From: Nitrosopumilus sp.
GTDB lineage: Archaea; Thermoproteota; Nitrososphaeria; Nitrososphaerales; Nitrosopumilaceae
Length of the DNA: 64,000 nt
Direction: 5' to 3'
NCBI GenBank assembly: GCA_029862745.1
Contig: JAOTWS010000002.1
Span: forward strand, 1 to 64,000
Shown: positions 1-8,793 of the stretch, in pieces
How positions within the stretch are numbered: position 1 is the first letter of the stretch
Layout of the letters: the number at the start of each line of letters is the position of its first letter
The notes under the pieces: model-generated
Databases searched by the model: none
What the model was told of the DNA's origin: nothing
Seen by the model: the letters and a program-made list of their open reading frames with translations, nothing else
Translations under genes and position numbers: made by a program

Positions 1-147
1 GATCCTAAAACAGGGCCAATTGGTGAAAAAGTAGTATTTTCAAACGTTGTTCCAGAATTTGGTACAATTGCAATGATGATACTAGCTGTTGCAATCATAA
101 GCATCGTAGCAGTAACTGCAAAATCTAGAGTCATTCCAAAATTTTAG
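1..147 (+). CDS. C-terminal end of PEFG-tailed surface protein (partial)
   Basis: The reading frame is open from the first base of the window and ends at TAG, so only the last 48 residues are present. The tail has a VVPEFG motif, a hydrophobic stretch of about 20 residues and a short basic end. This is the layout of the thaumarchaeal PEFG-CTERM sorting signal, recognised by archaeosortase-type enzymes in exported proteins. The same tail ends the gene at 6655-8013. The body of the protein is outside the window, so its function cannot be told. It converges on the next gene with a 14-bp gap. Confidence 0.75.
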   Translation, partial: DPKTGPIGEKVVFSNVVPEFGTIAMMILAVAIISIVAVTAKSRVIPKF

Positions 148-161
148 GAATTCCTCTTTTC

Positions 162-803
162 TTATTTTCTTTTAATTAATGCAATTATCGCTAAGATAAT
201 TGCTGCTGCTGCAATTGATAATCCAAATACTGCAAAGTCATAAGATGCTCCATCATCTAAAGAAGAAACAGATTTCTCATCAGATTTTAGTTTTGAAACA
301 TCTTGTTGCAATGATGAAATAGCATTTTTTAGAGCAATGACATCACCAGTTCCTTCAGCGGTAGTCGGAGGAAAATCTAAAACTGCAGTAGACTCTACAT
401 CTTCAATTGGAATTTTTATATCAATCACAGTTCCATCTATTTCACCTTTGAATTCAACCATATAGGTACCAGTTTTAGTTGGAATAATTGGAGAAAAATA
501 GTATCCAGGTCGTGGGTCAGAATTTACATCAATTTTTTTTGTAGCCCCACCAAACATAACAGTAGTATCTACATCTTTGAAAACACTAGTAACTCCTTTG
601 TATGATCCTTCAGTTTCACCAGATTGAGTAATTTTAAAGACAAGATCATTTCGTATTCCAACAACAGGAGGTTCAATTCCCCAACCTGCCTCTATTTGAT
701 ATTGTTCAACATGAACAGTAGTATGTCCAAATGAAGGTACAAGTATTCCTACAAAAAATAATAAACCAATAATACCAAAAATTACCATTTTCATTACTAT
801 CAT
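162..803 (-). CDS. Secreted membrane-anchored protein next to the CopC/CopD fusion
   Basis: 213 residues. An N-terminal signal sequence (about 1-27) is followed by a beta-rich domain starting HTTVHVEQYQIEAGW (about 27-135), a short coiled-coil stretch (about 158-180) and one C-terminal membrane helix ending in KRK, so the bulk should face outside. The beta domain looks like small CopC/YtkA-type exported domains, but I cannot assign it firmly. It is divergent from the copper-related gene at 897, which supports a role in copper or redox handling at the cell surface. Met codons at 794 and 788 are alternative starts. Confidence 0.7.
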   Translation of the reverse strand: MIVMKMVIFGIIGLLFFVGILVPSFGHTTVHVEQYQIEAGWGIEPPVVGIRNDLVFKITQSGETEGSYKGVTSVFKDVDTTVMFGGATKKIDVNSDPRPGYYFSPIIPTKTGTYMVEFKGEIDGTVIDIKIPIEDVESTAVLDFPPTTAEGTGDVIALKNAISSLQQDVSKLKSDEKSVSSLDDGASYDFAVFGLSIAAAAIILAIIALIKRK

Positions 804-865
804 TTTGCAATAACACGTTATTATCTTTACGTGAATTGGTACAAAGACCGAAATAATGAAAACTG

Positions 866-874
866 TTTAAATTA
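866..874 (+). promoter_or_regulatory. TATA-like box of the CopC/CopD fusion gene
   Basis: TTTAAATTA is centred about 27 bp before the ATG at 897, the distance expected for an archaeal TATA box driving a leaderless transcript. Confidence 0.5.
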
Positions 875-896
875 TCAACTATGACTTGAAGAATAA

Positions 897-3680
897 ATGC
901 AAAAAATACTGATTGCTCTTCTAGCTATTTCGTTTATTTCTATTCCATTTGTATATGCCCATCCGTTTACAGAAGAAACAATTCCAAGTCTGACATCAAA
1001 TTCTCCTGCTGGTACTACAGAAATAATTGTATTTTTTTCAGAACCAGTTGACATAAACTTTAGCGAAATTAAAGTATTGGATAATAACGGAAATCAAATT
1101 GATAATAAAGATACTAGTTACTATGAAGGCGAGTTATCTCTTATTGTCACAACTCCGCCATTAGAAGATGGGATTTACACTGGAACAACTAAAGTACTCT
1201 CTAAAGTTGATGGGCATTTAGTTCCAAGTGCATTTCAGTTTGCAGTTGGAGATGTTATAATTGATCCATCTTTGTTTGAACAAAAGAGATCTTCAGAAAT
1301 TATATTTTTACCTGAAGCAGGAGCTAGGTTTCCAGGACTTGTAGGTCAGACAATTATTTTGGGTGCAGTTATTGCGTCATTAATAATTTGGGAAACTCAA
1401 AATAAGCAGTTAATCAAAGAAGAATTTGATAAGATAGAATCATTTCACCATAGTAAATTCATGTCAATCACAGGAATTGGTTTAATGTTAGTTTTTGTTT
1501 CAAATATCTTGATGATTGCAACACAATCAATAAGATTAGAGGCTTCGGTTATAGATGCAATTCAGACAGATTTTGGTTTTACTTGGATTATCAGGATGAT
1601 CATTACAATAATTTTACTGGTGATTTGGTTTACATTAGATAGGAAGAAAATTCTATCAAAGAAAAATCAAATACCATTGCTTATAGCTATGCTTGCATTA
1701 ATTGGGACTTCTAGTATGATTGGACACGGTGCAGCCAGTGGAGAAATACCTGCATTAGTTTTAGATTACATGCATAATTTGGTATCAGCAGTGTGGATTG
1801 GTGGAATATTCTATTTTGTTTTTACTTTACTACCAACATTTTCACAATTAAAAGAATCAAAACGAGAAAAAATGAGTTTGGTGATGATTCCAAGATTTTC
1901 GATGGCATTTATCATTTCAGTAGGGATTATTATAATTACAGGACCAACACTTATGTGGTTCTTAGAATCAGATCTAGGAATAATCACTGAATCAATTTAT
2001 GGTCAATTGATTATTTTAAAAATTTCAATTGCAATAATGATACTTGGGTTTGGAGCATTTTTCCAATTTAACGTTCAAAAAACTGCTGAAAAAAATTTTT
2101 CATCAGGAAAAATTTCAGTTCACAAAAAACTAAATAGATCACTCAAAATTGATGCTATGTTAGGAGTTATTCTTCTTGGAGTTGTAGCATTACTAACGAA
2201 TGGAACATTACCTGCAGGCGAAATTCAAAAAGTTGATGCCCAAGAGATTGCTTATGGATTTAATACAGTAGAATTTACAGAAAATGCAAAATTCGATATT
2301 AACATTACACCATTCTCTAGTGGAACAAACACTATTGTAGTTAAAGTGACTGACTTTGATAACAAGCAACTATACGATTCAAATGAAGTAAAGGTAAAGA
2401 TATCCAACCCATCAAAGAATATTTCACCGATTGAAATTCCAATGGATATAATCAAGCATGAAGAAAATAAGCCAATTGAATTTCAAGGGCAATTAACGTT
2501 TGGATTTTATGGGGAATGGTTGATTGAGATTGAAGCCAAACGAACTGATAATGCAAATGAATCAAAGATTTTGAATCTATTTGTAAAACCAAGATTAACA
2601 GACATTCAAACTAAAATTACAGAATATGAATTTCCTGAAAATGCAAAGCCTCTATTTCCAATATATGATGGGAAAGATTCCATATGGATTAGTGATGCAT
2701 CAGCACCACGATTATGGGAATTTTCACTTGAAACAAAAGAATTTACTCCATATTCATTTGATGGATTGGTAACCACATTTCTAACTCAAGATAATAAAGG
2801 AAGAATTTGGTTTACAGATACACCGCGGAATCAAATTGGATTTATTGATATTGAAAGTAAACAGATTACAACAAAAACTCTTCCAAAACTAGATCCTTTA
2901 ATTTCAGAAAATACACCACTTTTCATCCAATCTGATTTTGAGAATAATATTTGGATTACAATTGTCAATAAAGATAGAATTCTAAAATATTTACCAGACC
3001 TTAACAAATTCGAAGAAATTGTACTTACAGGAAAAGAATCACTGCCATTTGCTCTAACAATTGATGAGGATGGAAAGGTTTGGTATAGTACTACGGGTGC
3101 AGGTAAAATAGGATTCATCAATCCTCAAGATAATTCGGTAGTGCAAATTTCTACAGACATTATACTTCAAGGTCCAGAATCATTGGTTTTTGATGATAAA
3201 GGAAATCTATGGATTGCAGAACATACAGGTTTAGCTATTACCAAATTTAATCCAATTTTAGGGACATTTGAGCGGATTTTAATTCCAAACAAAGATGCAT
3301 TACCATTTGGTATGACATTTGATAAGTACAACAATATTTGGTTTGCTCAACATACAGTAGATAAAATTGGAGTTTATGATCCAGACAACAATAACTTGCT
3401 TGAAATTCCAATACCTACAGAGAATACATTTATTCAGTTTATGACATCTGATAGTGATGATAACGTGTGGTTTGTTGAACAACAATCAAATAAAATTGGA
3501 ACTGTGAAAACTACAGAAATTCCAGTTGTTGCTTCATATACAGGATCATCCAATAATTTTGAATTAAAGTATACAGAAGTTGTTTCACCGCTTATTGCAT
3601 TGGGAATTATTGCAACATCATTATTTTTTGTAAGAAGTGTTAAAGATAAAAGAAGATTAAATTCGTTGATTAATGCTTAG
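897..3680 (+). CDS. CopC-CopD-beta-propeller fusion protein
   Basis: 927 residues. A signal peptide (1-21) ends just before His22, which with Asp105 and His107 (motif KVDGH) matches the copper site of CopC proteins. A multi-helix membrane region with the CopD signature HNLVSAVWIGG follows (about 145-435). Next is a YtkA-like beta domain (about 445-570) and a propeller (about 590-880) with seven IW/VW/LW repeats like virginiamycin B lyase (Vgb) or NHL proteins, then a last membrane helix near 893-912. Single CopC-CopD fusions are known; the added propeller is uncommon. Likely role: copper uptake or sensing at the envelope, relevant to copper-rich ammonia oxidisers. Vgb lyase chemistry is not implied by the fold alone. 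It overlaps the end of the converging permease gene by 11 bp. Confidence 0.8.
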   Translation: MQKILIALLAISFISIPFVYAHPFTEETIPSLTSNSPAGTTEIIVFFSEPVDINFSEIKVLDNNGNQIDNKDTSYYEGELSLIVTTPPLEDGIYTGTTKVLSKVDGHLVPSAFQFAVGDVIIDPSLFEQKRSSEIIFLPEAGARFPGLVGQTIILGAVIASLIIWETQNKQLIKEEFDKIESFHHSKFMSITGIGLMLVFVSNILMIATQSIRLEASVIDAIQTDFGFTWIIRMIITIILLVIWFTLDRKKILSKKNQIPLLIAMLALIGTSSMIGHGAASGEIPALVLDYMHNLVSAVWIGGIFYFVFTLLPTFSQLKESKREKMSLVMIPRFSMAFIISVGIIIITGPTLMWFLESDLGIITESIYGQLIILKISIAIMILGFGAFFQFNVQKTAEKNFSSGKISVHKKLNRSLKIDAMLGVILLGVVALLTNGTLPAGEIQKVDAQEIAYGFNTVEFTENAKFDINITPFSSGTNTIVVKVTDFDNKQLYDSNEVKVKISNPSKNISPIEIPMDIIKHEENKPIEFQGQLTFGFYGEWLIEIEAKRTDNANESKILNLFVKPRLTDIQTKITEYEFPENAKPLFPIYDGKDSIWISDASAPRLWEFSLETKEFTPYSFDGLVTTFLTQDNKGRIWFTDTPRNQIGFIDIESKQITTKTLPKLDPLISENTPLFIQSDFENNIWITIVNKDRILKYLPDLNKFEEIVLTGKESLPFALTIDEDGKVWYSTTGAGKIGFINPQDNSVVQISTDIILQGPESLVFDDKGNLWIAEHTGLAITKFNPILGTFERILIPNKDALPFGMTFDKYNNIWFAQHTVDKIGVYDPDNNNLLEIPIPTENTFIQFMTSDSDDNVWFVEQQSNKIGTVKTTEIPVVASYTGSSNNFELKYTEVVSPLIALGIIATSLFFVRSVKDKRRLNSLINA

Positions 3681-4488
3681 ATAACAAGCCAGCAGATTTT
3701 ATTCCAATTGTTCCAGCAAGGAGGCCAATTGCTAATAATACAATTGTTCCAGCAGGTGTTATATCAAAAATATAAGAAATTAAGATTCCTATAACTACAG
3801 AGAAGACTGAAAAACTCATAGAGATTATAGCAGTCTGTTTGAATCCTTTGCCATACATAATTGCAGTAACATTAGGAATTACAAACAAAGCAGAAATTAA
3901 CAGTACGCCAACTAACTGAATTGATGTAACTACAGTTAGTCCTGCCATGAACACAATCAAATAATTGATTTTTTCAACAGGAATTCCACTGACTTTAGCT
4001 TGTTCCTCGTTAAATGTGGAATAAAGAATTTGTCGATAAAGTAATAAAATTACAATAAGAATTACACCAGTAAGTGCTAAGATTAGTATTGTGTCATTTA
4101 CACTTACTAGAAGAATACTTCCAAATAGAAAACTAAAGATATCTATTGTAAATCCTCCTGAAAAGCCAATAATTACAAGCCCAACTGCGATTCCTGATGA
4201 CAGTAATACTGCAATTGATGCATCACCAGAGATGTTGTATCTGTCCTTGATTTTTGTAATGATTAGAGCACTAGTTATTGAAACACCATAAGCTGTCCAT
4301 AGAGGATAAATTCCTGCCAGCAAACCTAGTGCAATTCCTCCAAATGAAGAATGTGCTATGGCATCACCAAATAATGAATACCGGCGTAATACCAAAAACA
4401 GTCCAATTACTGAACAAAGGATTGCTATTGCAACTCCAGAAATTAATGCTCTGTGCATGAAACTGTATGACAAAATTTCTAGAGTCAT
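3670..4488 (-). CDS. znuB: Metal ABC transporter permease (ZnuB/MntB type)
   Basis: 272 residues, the usual length for ABC-3 family permeases of zinc, manganese or iron importers, with about eight hydrophobic segments. It starts 2 bp after the ATPase gene and is last in a three-gene operon: binding protein, ATPase, permease. The metal cannot be read from the permease; the His-rich binding protein and the NikR-like neighbour point to zinc or nickel. Confidence 0.85.
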   Translation of the reverse strand: MTLEILSYSFMHRALISGVAIAILCSVIGLFLVLRRYSLFGDAIAHSSFGGIALGLLAGIYPLWTAYGVSITSALIITKIKDRYNISGDASIAVLLSSGIAVGLVIIGFSGGFTIDIFSFLFGSILLVSVNDTILILALTGVILIVILLLYRQILYSTFNEEQAKVSGIPVEKINYLIVFMAGLTVVTSIQLVGVLLISALFVIPNVTAIMYGKGFKQTAIISMSFSVFSVVIGILISYIFDITPAGTIVLLAIGLLAGTIGIKSAGLLSKH

Positions 4489-4490
4489 TC

Positions 4491-5210
4491 TTAATGATGA
4501 TGCATATGCTCCTGCATTGAAGCCTCAGAATATTGTTTGATGAGTTCATCATTTGAAAAGAATTTTTCAGATTCTCCATGGAAAAATAATACTCTATTTA
4601 GACAGGCTACATGATTTGCCAGTTGATTAACAGCATCCAGATCATGAGAAGACCAAATAATAGTGATTTTTTGTTTTGAATTTAATTCACGAAGTATACT
4701 GTAAAATAATTCTATACTTTGTTGATCAATTCCTGTAACAGGTTCATCCAGAATGAGGATTTTTGGACTGTTTACCAAAGCTTTTGCAATAAATACTCGC
4801 TGAAGTTGTCCTCCAGATAATTCACCTATTCTTCTATTACGAAGTTCATGTATCCATAATTGTTGTAAAATTTCATCAATTTTATTTTCATTAGATTCAT
4901 TTCTTAATCCCATTCTTACCACATCGCTAACAGTGACGGGAAAATTTTTCTCAAAAATTGGTTTCTGTGGTACATATCCAATTTCTTTAAGATAATTTTT
5001 TGATTTTCTGATATCTTCACCAAAAAATTTGATCGTTCCCATATAGTTTGTATTGAGTCCTAACATTGAATCAAATAAGGTGGATTTTCCTGCTCCGTTA
5101 GGACCAATTATACCTAAAAAGTCGCCTTGATTGACTCTAAGGCTCACATTATCTAGTGCCTTAATATCAGGGTATTGAACAGTAAGATCTTTGATTTCTA
5201 TTATCAACAT
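4491..5210 (-). CDS. znuC: Metal ABC transporter ATP-binding protein (ZnuC type)
   Basis: 239 residues. Walker A GPNGAGKS near 36-43, signature LSGGQLQRV near 134-142, Walker B ILILDEP near 154-160 and the H-loop SSHD are all present. The C-terminus carries a His-rich tail (MQEHMHHH), common in metal importers. It overlaps the binding-protein gene by 7 bp, indicating translational coupling. It energises uptake of the metal delivered by the neighbouring binding protein. Confidence 0.9.
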   Translation of the reverse strand: MLIIEIKDLTVQYPDIKALDNVSLRVNQGDFLGIIGPNGAGKSTLFDSMLGLNTNYMGTIKFFGEDIRKSKNYLKEIGYVPQKPIFEKNFPVTVSDVVRMGLRNESNENKIDEILQQLWIHELRNRRIGELSGGQLQRVFIAKALVNSPKILILDEPVTGIDQQSIELFYSILRELNSKQKITIIWSSHDLDAVNQLANHVACLNRVLFFHGESEKFFSNDELIKQYSEASMQEHMHHH

Positions 5211-6196
5211 AATGCCTCCTTTAGATTTTCAAGATTTTGTGTCATTTTAGATATGTATGTTTGATCAGATAAAACTTCCAGTGGTGATAAAATTAATACT
5301 TTGCCTCCTATCTCATTTGCAATTATGTTTGATGTGCGTGTATCAATATTTTCTTCACTAAAAATTACTTTGATATTTAATTCTCTAGAAGTTGAAATTA
5401 TATTTTCAAGAGTTTTTGCTGTTACTTCTCCATGCGAATAATTTGATGAAATGATTGCATGTTGATTAAGATTATACTCTTCTGCAAAATAAGAAAATGC
5501 ATTATGAAAAGATACAAAATCATGATTACAGTCAGATAATTCATCTCGAATTTTTGAATCAAGTAAATCTAATTTTTCTACATATTTTGCTGCATTGGAT
5601 TGGTAATATAGTTTATTTTCAGGATCAGATTGCGAAAAAGCAAACGCTATGTTTTGTACTTGAATTTTTGCATAAACAGGATTTAGCCAAATATGCGTAT
5701 CTGTAATTTCATGAGAATTTTCAGCATGAGAATTTTCAGCATGAGAATTTTCAGCATGAGAATTTTCAGCATGAGAATTTTCAGCATGAGAATTTTCAGC
5801 ATGAGAATTTTTGATTGGAATTCCTTTACTTGTATCAACTATTTTACCAGAGTAATTAGTTTCTTGTAAATTATCAACCCAATTTTCAAAACCAAGTCCA
5901 TTTATAATTATTAGATCAGACTTTTGCATTCTTTGTACATCTTTAACAGTTGGTTCCCAATCATGTGGTTCAACTCCTACTGGTACAAGTAAAATAACAT
6001 CAACTTTTTCTTGTCCAACATTTTTTGAGAATTCGTATAGAGGGTTAAATGATGCAATGACTTGTAATTTTGAGTTATCAATTGTTGTAAATTGTTGATA
6101 AGAGTTAGTTCCATAAACTACAATTGAGCTTAGTGGGATTATAACCGATATGGCAATTATTGCAAATTTTATCTGAAGATTCACGCAGCAATTCAC
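5204..6196 (-). CDS. znuA: Metal-binding protein of ABC importer (ZnuA type) with ENSHA repeats
   Basis: 330 residues from a GTG start. An N-terminal hydrophobic export segment (about 10-29) precedes a cluster A-I solute-binding fold. Likely metal ligands are His in GVEPHDWEP, His in THIWLNP and His in FHNAF, with an acidic residue in the FSEEN segment as a fourth. The histidine loop before THIW consists of six ENSHA units followed by ENSHE, encoded by a 15-bp tandem repeat. Such loops collect zinc or nickel in this family. It is first in the operon, divergent from a NikR-like regulator that probably controls it. Confidence 0.9.
   Translation of the reverse strand: MNCCVNLQIKFAIIAISVIIPLSSIVVYGTNSYQQFTTIDNSKLQVIASFNPLYEFSKNVGQEKVDVILLVPVGVEPHDWEPTVKDVQRMQKSDLIIINGLGFENWVDNLQETNYSGKIVDTSKGIPIKNSHAENSHAENSHAENSHAENSHAENSHAENSHEITDTHIWLNPVYAKIQVQNIAFAFSQSDPENKLYYQSNAAKYVEKLDLLDSKIRDELSDCNHDFVSFHNAFSYFAEEYNLNQHAIISSNYSHGEVTAKTLENIISTSRELNIKVIFSEENIDTRTSNIIANEIGGKVLILSPLEVLSDQTYISKMTQNLENLKEALC
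5711..5811 (-). repeat. 15-bp tandem repeat inside znuA
   Basis: Six near-identical copies of a 15-bp unit (plus strand ATGAGAATTTTCAGC) begin at 5711, 5726, 5741, 5756, 5771 and 5786; a seventh partial copy follows from 5801. Each unit encodes Glu-Asn-Ser-His-Ala, so every copy adds one histidine to the metal-collecting loop without a frame change. Such arrays can change copy number by replication slippage. Confidence 0.95.
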
Positions 6197-6202
6197 TTAT
6201 GA

Positions 6203-6264
6203 TTATTAATAAAGATATAAATTATTAATAAGATTAATTGCTAAACTTATAAGATAATTAATAA
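6203..6264. promoter_or_regulatory. Divergent znuA/nikR-like promoter with repeated palindrome
   Basis: The 78-bp gap between the two start codons holds two perfect copies of the self-complementary decamer TTATTAATAA (6203-6212 and 6222-6231) and a one-mismatch third copy (6255-6264). TATA-like boxes sit about 26 bp before each start (minus strand around 6213-6222, plus strand CTTATAAG at 6246-6253), so the repeats overlap both core promoters. They are candidate operators for the adjacent ribbon-helix-helix regulator; the region is AT-rich, which weakens the case. Confidence 0.45.
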
Positions 6265-6274
6265 CATTAGATAT

Positions 6275-6658
6275 ATGCCAATAGTCTCAATCTCATTAAA
6301 TGATGAAATTCTCTCAGAACTAGACAAGCTGCAATTATCAATGGGGTTTTCAGGTAGGTCAGAGGCTATCAGGGCGGGAATTAGAGTATTTGTTTCTGAA
6401 GAAAAACAAAAAGCTGATTTGTCTGGAAACATTCATGCAATTCTTTTGGTAGTACATAATGATGAATTTGATCATGTTGTTTCTGGAATTACTCATAATT
6501 TTGAAGATCTAATTACAACACATCTTCACAGTAAAATTGAAAAAGAAAAATGCATGGAGTTGTTTCTAATAGATGGAGATGCAGAGAAAGTCTCTACAAT
6601 AACAAAAGATTTCCAAATAAACAAAAACATGGATACCGTAAAACTAGTTACGCTTTAG
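6275..6658 (+). CDS. nikR: NikR-like ribbon-helix-helix metal regulator
   Basis: 127 residues, near the usual NikR length. Residues 1-45 form a ribbon-helix-helix DNA-binding domain (MPIVSISLNDEILSELDKLQ). The C-terminal ACT-like domain has the NikR pattern of His near 80, His-x-His in TTHLHSK and Cys in KEKCMELFLI, matching the four nickel ligands. It is divergent from the metal importer and should repress it when metal is plentiful. Whether the ligand is nickel or another metal is not proven; with a His-rich binding protein next door, zinc is possible. Confidence 0.88.
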   Translation: MPIVSISLNDEILSELDKLQLSMGFSGRSEAIRAGIRVFVSEEKQKADLSGNIHAILLVVHNDEFDHVVSGITHNFEDLITTHLHSKIEKEKCMELFLIDGDAEKVSTITKDFQINKNMDTVKLVTL

Positions 6659-8013
6659 ATATTTGGTGAATTTTTTCTAGTTATAAAAATAATACTGGTT
6701 ATTGAAATTGCTAATATCAGTAATACAATAGTTCCAAATTCTGGTGCAACAACTAGCGCAAATTCAGTTTCTTGCCCTGTGTTCCGAATATTTTCAAATT
6801 TAATAATTGTAGGGCCAGTCTGACCTTCTGCAAAAGTGAATTTTTCAAATTCTCCACCTATTTGTGCAGTTCCAGACACACGATGAATTTCTTTTCCATT
6901 TTGGATAATTACAATTGTGTAATCAGAATTTCGTAGGGGTTCATTTGTTTTTCCATCTCTGATTGTAAAAATAAAATTTGTATTAATTCCAGGCTCTACA
7001 GTCAAAGGATCCCATGAAAGGTTTACTTTAAAGTCCTCACTTTTTGTATACGCTTCTAATGGAAAAGATACATCATTACTAGCAGATATTGTAAATTTGA
7101 TATTTTCAGGAAATGGTTCATCAGATTTTTTCATTTCATTTTTTAAATATCGTAAATGATCTTGCAACAATACAAGATGGACAATCCTCTCATCATCTTC
7201 GGTATAATCATCAACTGATACTGAAGAATTGAATAGTTCAATATCATTTACGTATCCAGAATAACTAGGAGACAAAAACTCGACGAAATCTTTTGGGAAA
7301 TGAGTTTCTACATGTACTACTGATACATGAGACATTCGTTTTTCGCTCCAATCAAATGGCATTTCAAATGTAATTTGTTTAGCCTTAAAATCATAATTAA
7401 AATTGGAAATTGTATCAAAATAAGATTTTGAACGGAATTCTACATCGTTATTTTCAGAATCTTTCTGAATGAAAGAAATGGTCTCAATTATGCTCAAATC
7501 AGCATTATAGATACCAGAATTTTCTATGATATTTGTAGGCTCATCAATAGTTCTTATCTCAATCTCAAAGTTGTACAGACCACTCGAATTAAACAAAGGC
7601 CCAGTAATTTCAATAGGATTAGATTCAGTACTATGCCAAGCTCCAAGTAGAGAGTCTTGTTCACCATTAATTGTAATTTCATTATCTTGTGTTGGTCTTA
7701 CTATAATTGGCAAAATACCATTTTCTGCAAAAAAGTAATTTCTAAAGATCATTTTATCATCATGAAATAAACCAATTAAAAAGGTGATATTTTTTGCATT
7801 TTCTTTTGTTTTCTTTTCTGTTGCAGTAATTGTAATTTGCTCTTGTTCATTTTCAAAAACCATTGGCATTTCTACTGAAACAGATAATTCTTTTCCTTGT
7901 ACATTTATTGAAGAAATCGTATCAATTCCAAAGCCATGTCCAAAAACATTACTTACTGGAAACAATAAGCATAAAGCCATCATTAAAACGCTAAATTTGA
8001 TTAATCTCATCAT
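6655..8013 (-). CDS. PEFG-tailed secreted protein
   Basis: 452 residues. A signal peptide (about 1-25, ending NVFG) leads a beta-rich extracellular region that includes an Ig-like or copper-export-type domain near 325-420. The end carries VVAPEFG, a hydrophobic helix and RKNSPNI, a PEFG-CTERM sorting tail. It should be exported, anchored and possibly processed by an archaeosortase. I do not recognise the rest. It overlaps the converging regulator gene by 4 bp and lies 18 bp downstream of the Lon-N gene on the same strand. Confidence 0.8.
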   Translation of the reverse strand: MMRLIKFSVLMMALCLLFPVSNVFGHGFGIDTISSINVQGKELSVSVEMPMVFENEQEQITITATEKKTKENAKNITFLIGLFHDDKMIFRNYFFAENGILPIIVRPTQDNEITINGEQDSLLGAWHSTESNPIEITGPLFNSSGLYNFEIEIRTIDEPTNIIENSGIYNADLSIIETISFIQKDSENNDVEFRSKSYFDTISNFNYDFKAKQITFEMPFDWSEKRMSHVSVVHVETHFPKDFVEFLSPSYSGYVNDIELFNSSVSVDDYTEDDERIVHLVLLQDHLRYLKNEMKKSDEPFPENIKFTISASNDVSFPLEAYTKSEDFKVNLSWDPLTVEPGINTNFIFTIRDGKTNEPLRNSDYTIVIIQNGKEIHRVSGTAQIGGEFEKFTFAEGQTGPTIIKFENIRNTGQETEFALVVAPEFGTIVLLILAISITSIIFITRKNSPNI

Positions 8014-8031
8014 TATTTCTTTTTCACGGAC

Positions 8032-8742
8032 CTATTTTACTGTCAGCAATTCCTCAACTTTTTGGATTAGTTCATCCATTGTTCTTGCCTCCAATATTGG
8101 TTGAAGTTCATTTGGATCCTTTGCACCAAGAGCAGATAATGAATAAACATAGTCAATTGTAGGTGTTTCTGTATTAAGATAATATTGTTCCAAAACATGA
8201 TCTAATGCATGTGGTTCAACTATTTGAGGTAATGCCTGTGAGATAATTTTCTTTTTCCATAATTGAACCAATTGTTCCCATTTTTCGTATGAAATATTTT
8301 CATCTATTTCCAAAAGCATTTCAACTTCAGCTTGAATGTACATTTTCTCTTTAATTCCAATTTTCTCATGCATTTCAGATATTTCCTGATGTCCTTCTAC
8401 TGAAAGAGGATCATAGTTTACAGGTTGAGGAATAGATGGCGGGATGATTCTTTTAATTTGAAATGAGTTTCTTCCAATTGTTTCAATGTGAAGTTGTAAT
8501 CCATCTAGATTAACATCTTCACATTTGGTTATCTTAGCGATAGTTCCTATCATTCTGGGTGAATTCCATCCTTTTATAGAATTATTTTCATCAATCAAAC
8601 ATACTCCAAATTGTCCGTCGCCAAGCATACAATCATCAACTAACTGTTTGTAGCGAGGCTCGAATATTCTAAGAGGAAGTTCTTGTCGAGGAAATAATAC
8701 CAAGTCTAATGGAAAAATAGGGATAATTTTTGTTTCTGTCAT
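8032..8742 (-). CDS. Lon N-terminal (substrate-binding) domain protein
   Basis: 236 residues beginning with the LON/PUA-like signature IPIFPLDLVLFPRQELPLRI and FEPRYKQLVDDCM. There is no AAA+ or Ser-Lys protease domain, so this is a stand-alone Lon-N protein, perhaps an adaptor for protein turnover. A helical C-terminal half (about 120-236) matches the helical part of Lon-N domains. Its precise role is unknown in archaea. Confidence 0.85.
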   Translation of the reverse strand: MTETKIIPIFPLDLVLFPRQELPLRIFEPRYKQLVDDCMLGDGQFGVCLIDENNSIKGWNSPRMIGTIAKITKCEDVNLDGLQLHIETIGRNSFQIKRIIPPSIPQPVNYDPLSVEGHQEISEMHEKIGIKEKMYIQAEVEMLLEIDENISYEKWEQLVQLWKKKIISQALPQIVEPHALDHVLEQYYLNTETPTIDYVYSLSALGAKDPNELQPILEARTMDELIQKVEELLTVK

Positions 8743-8793
8743 CTAGTTACAGAGAAATCTCTCTAGATATATGGAATACGGATTACCTTAGAA

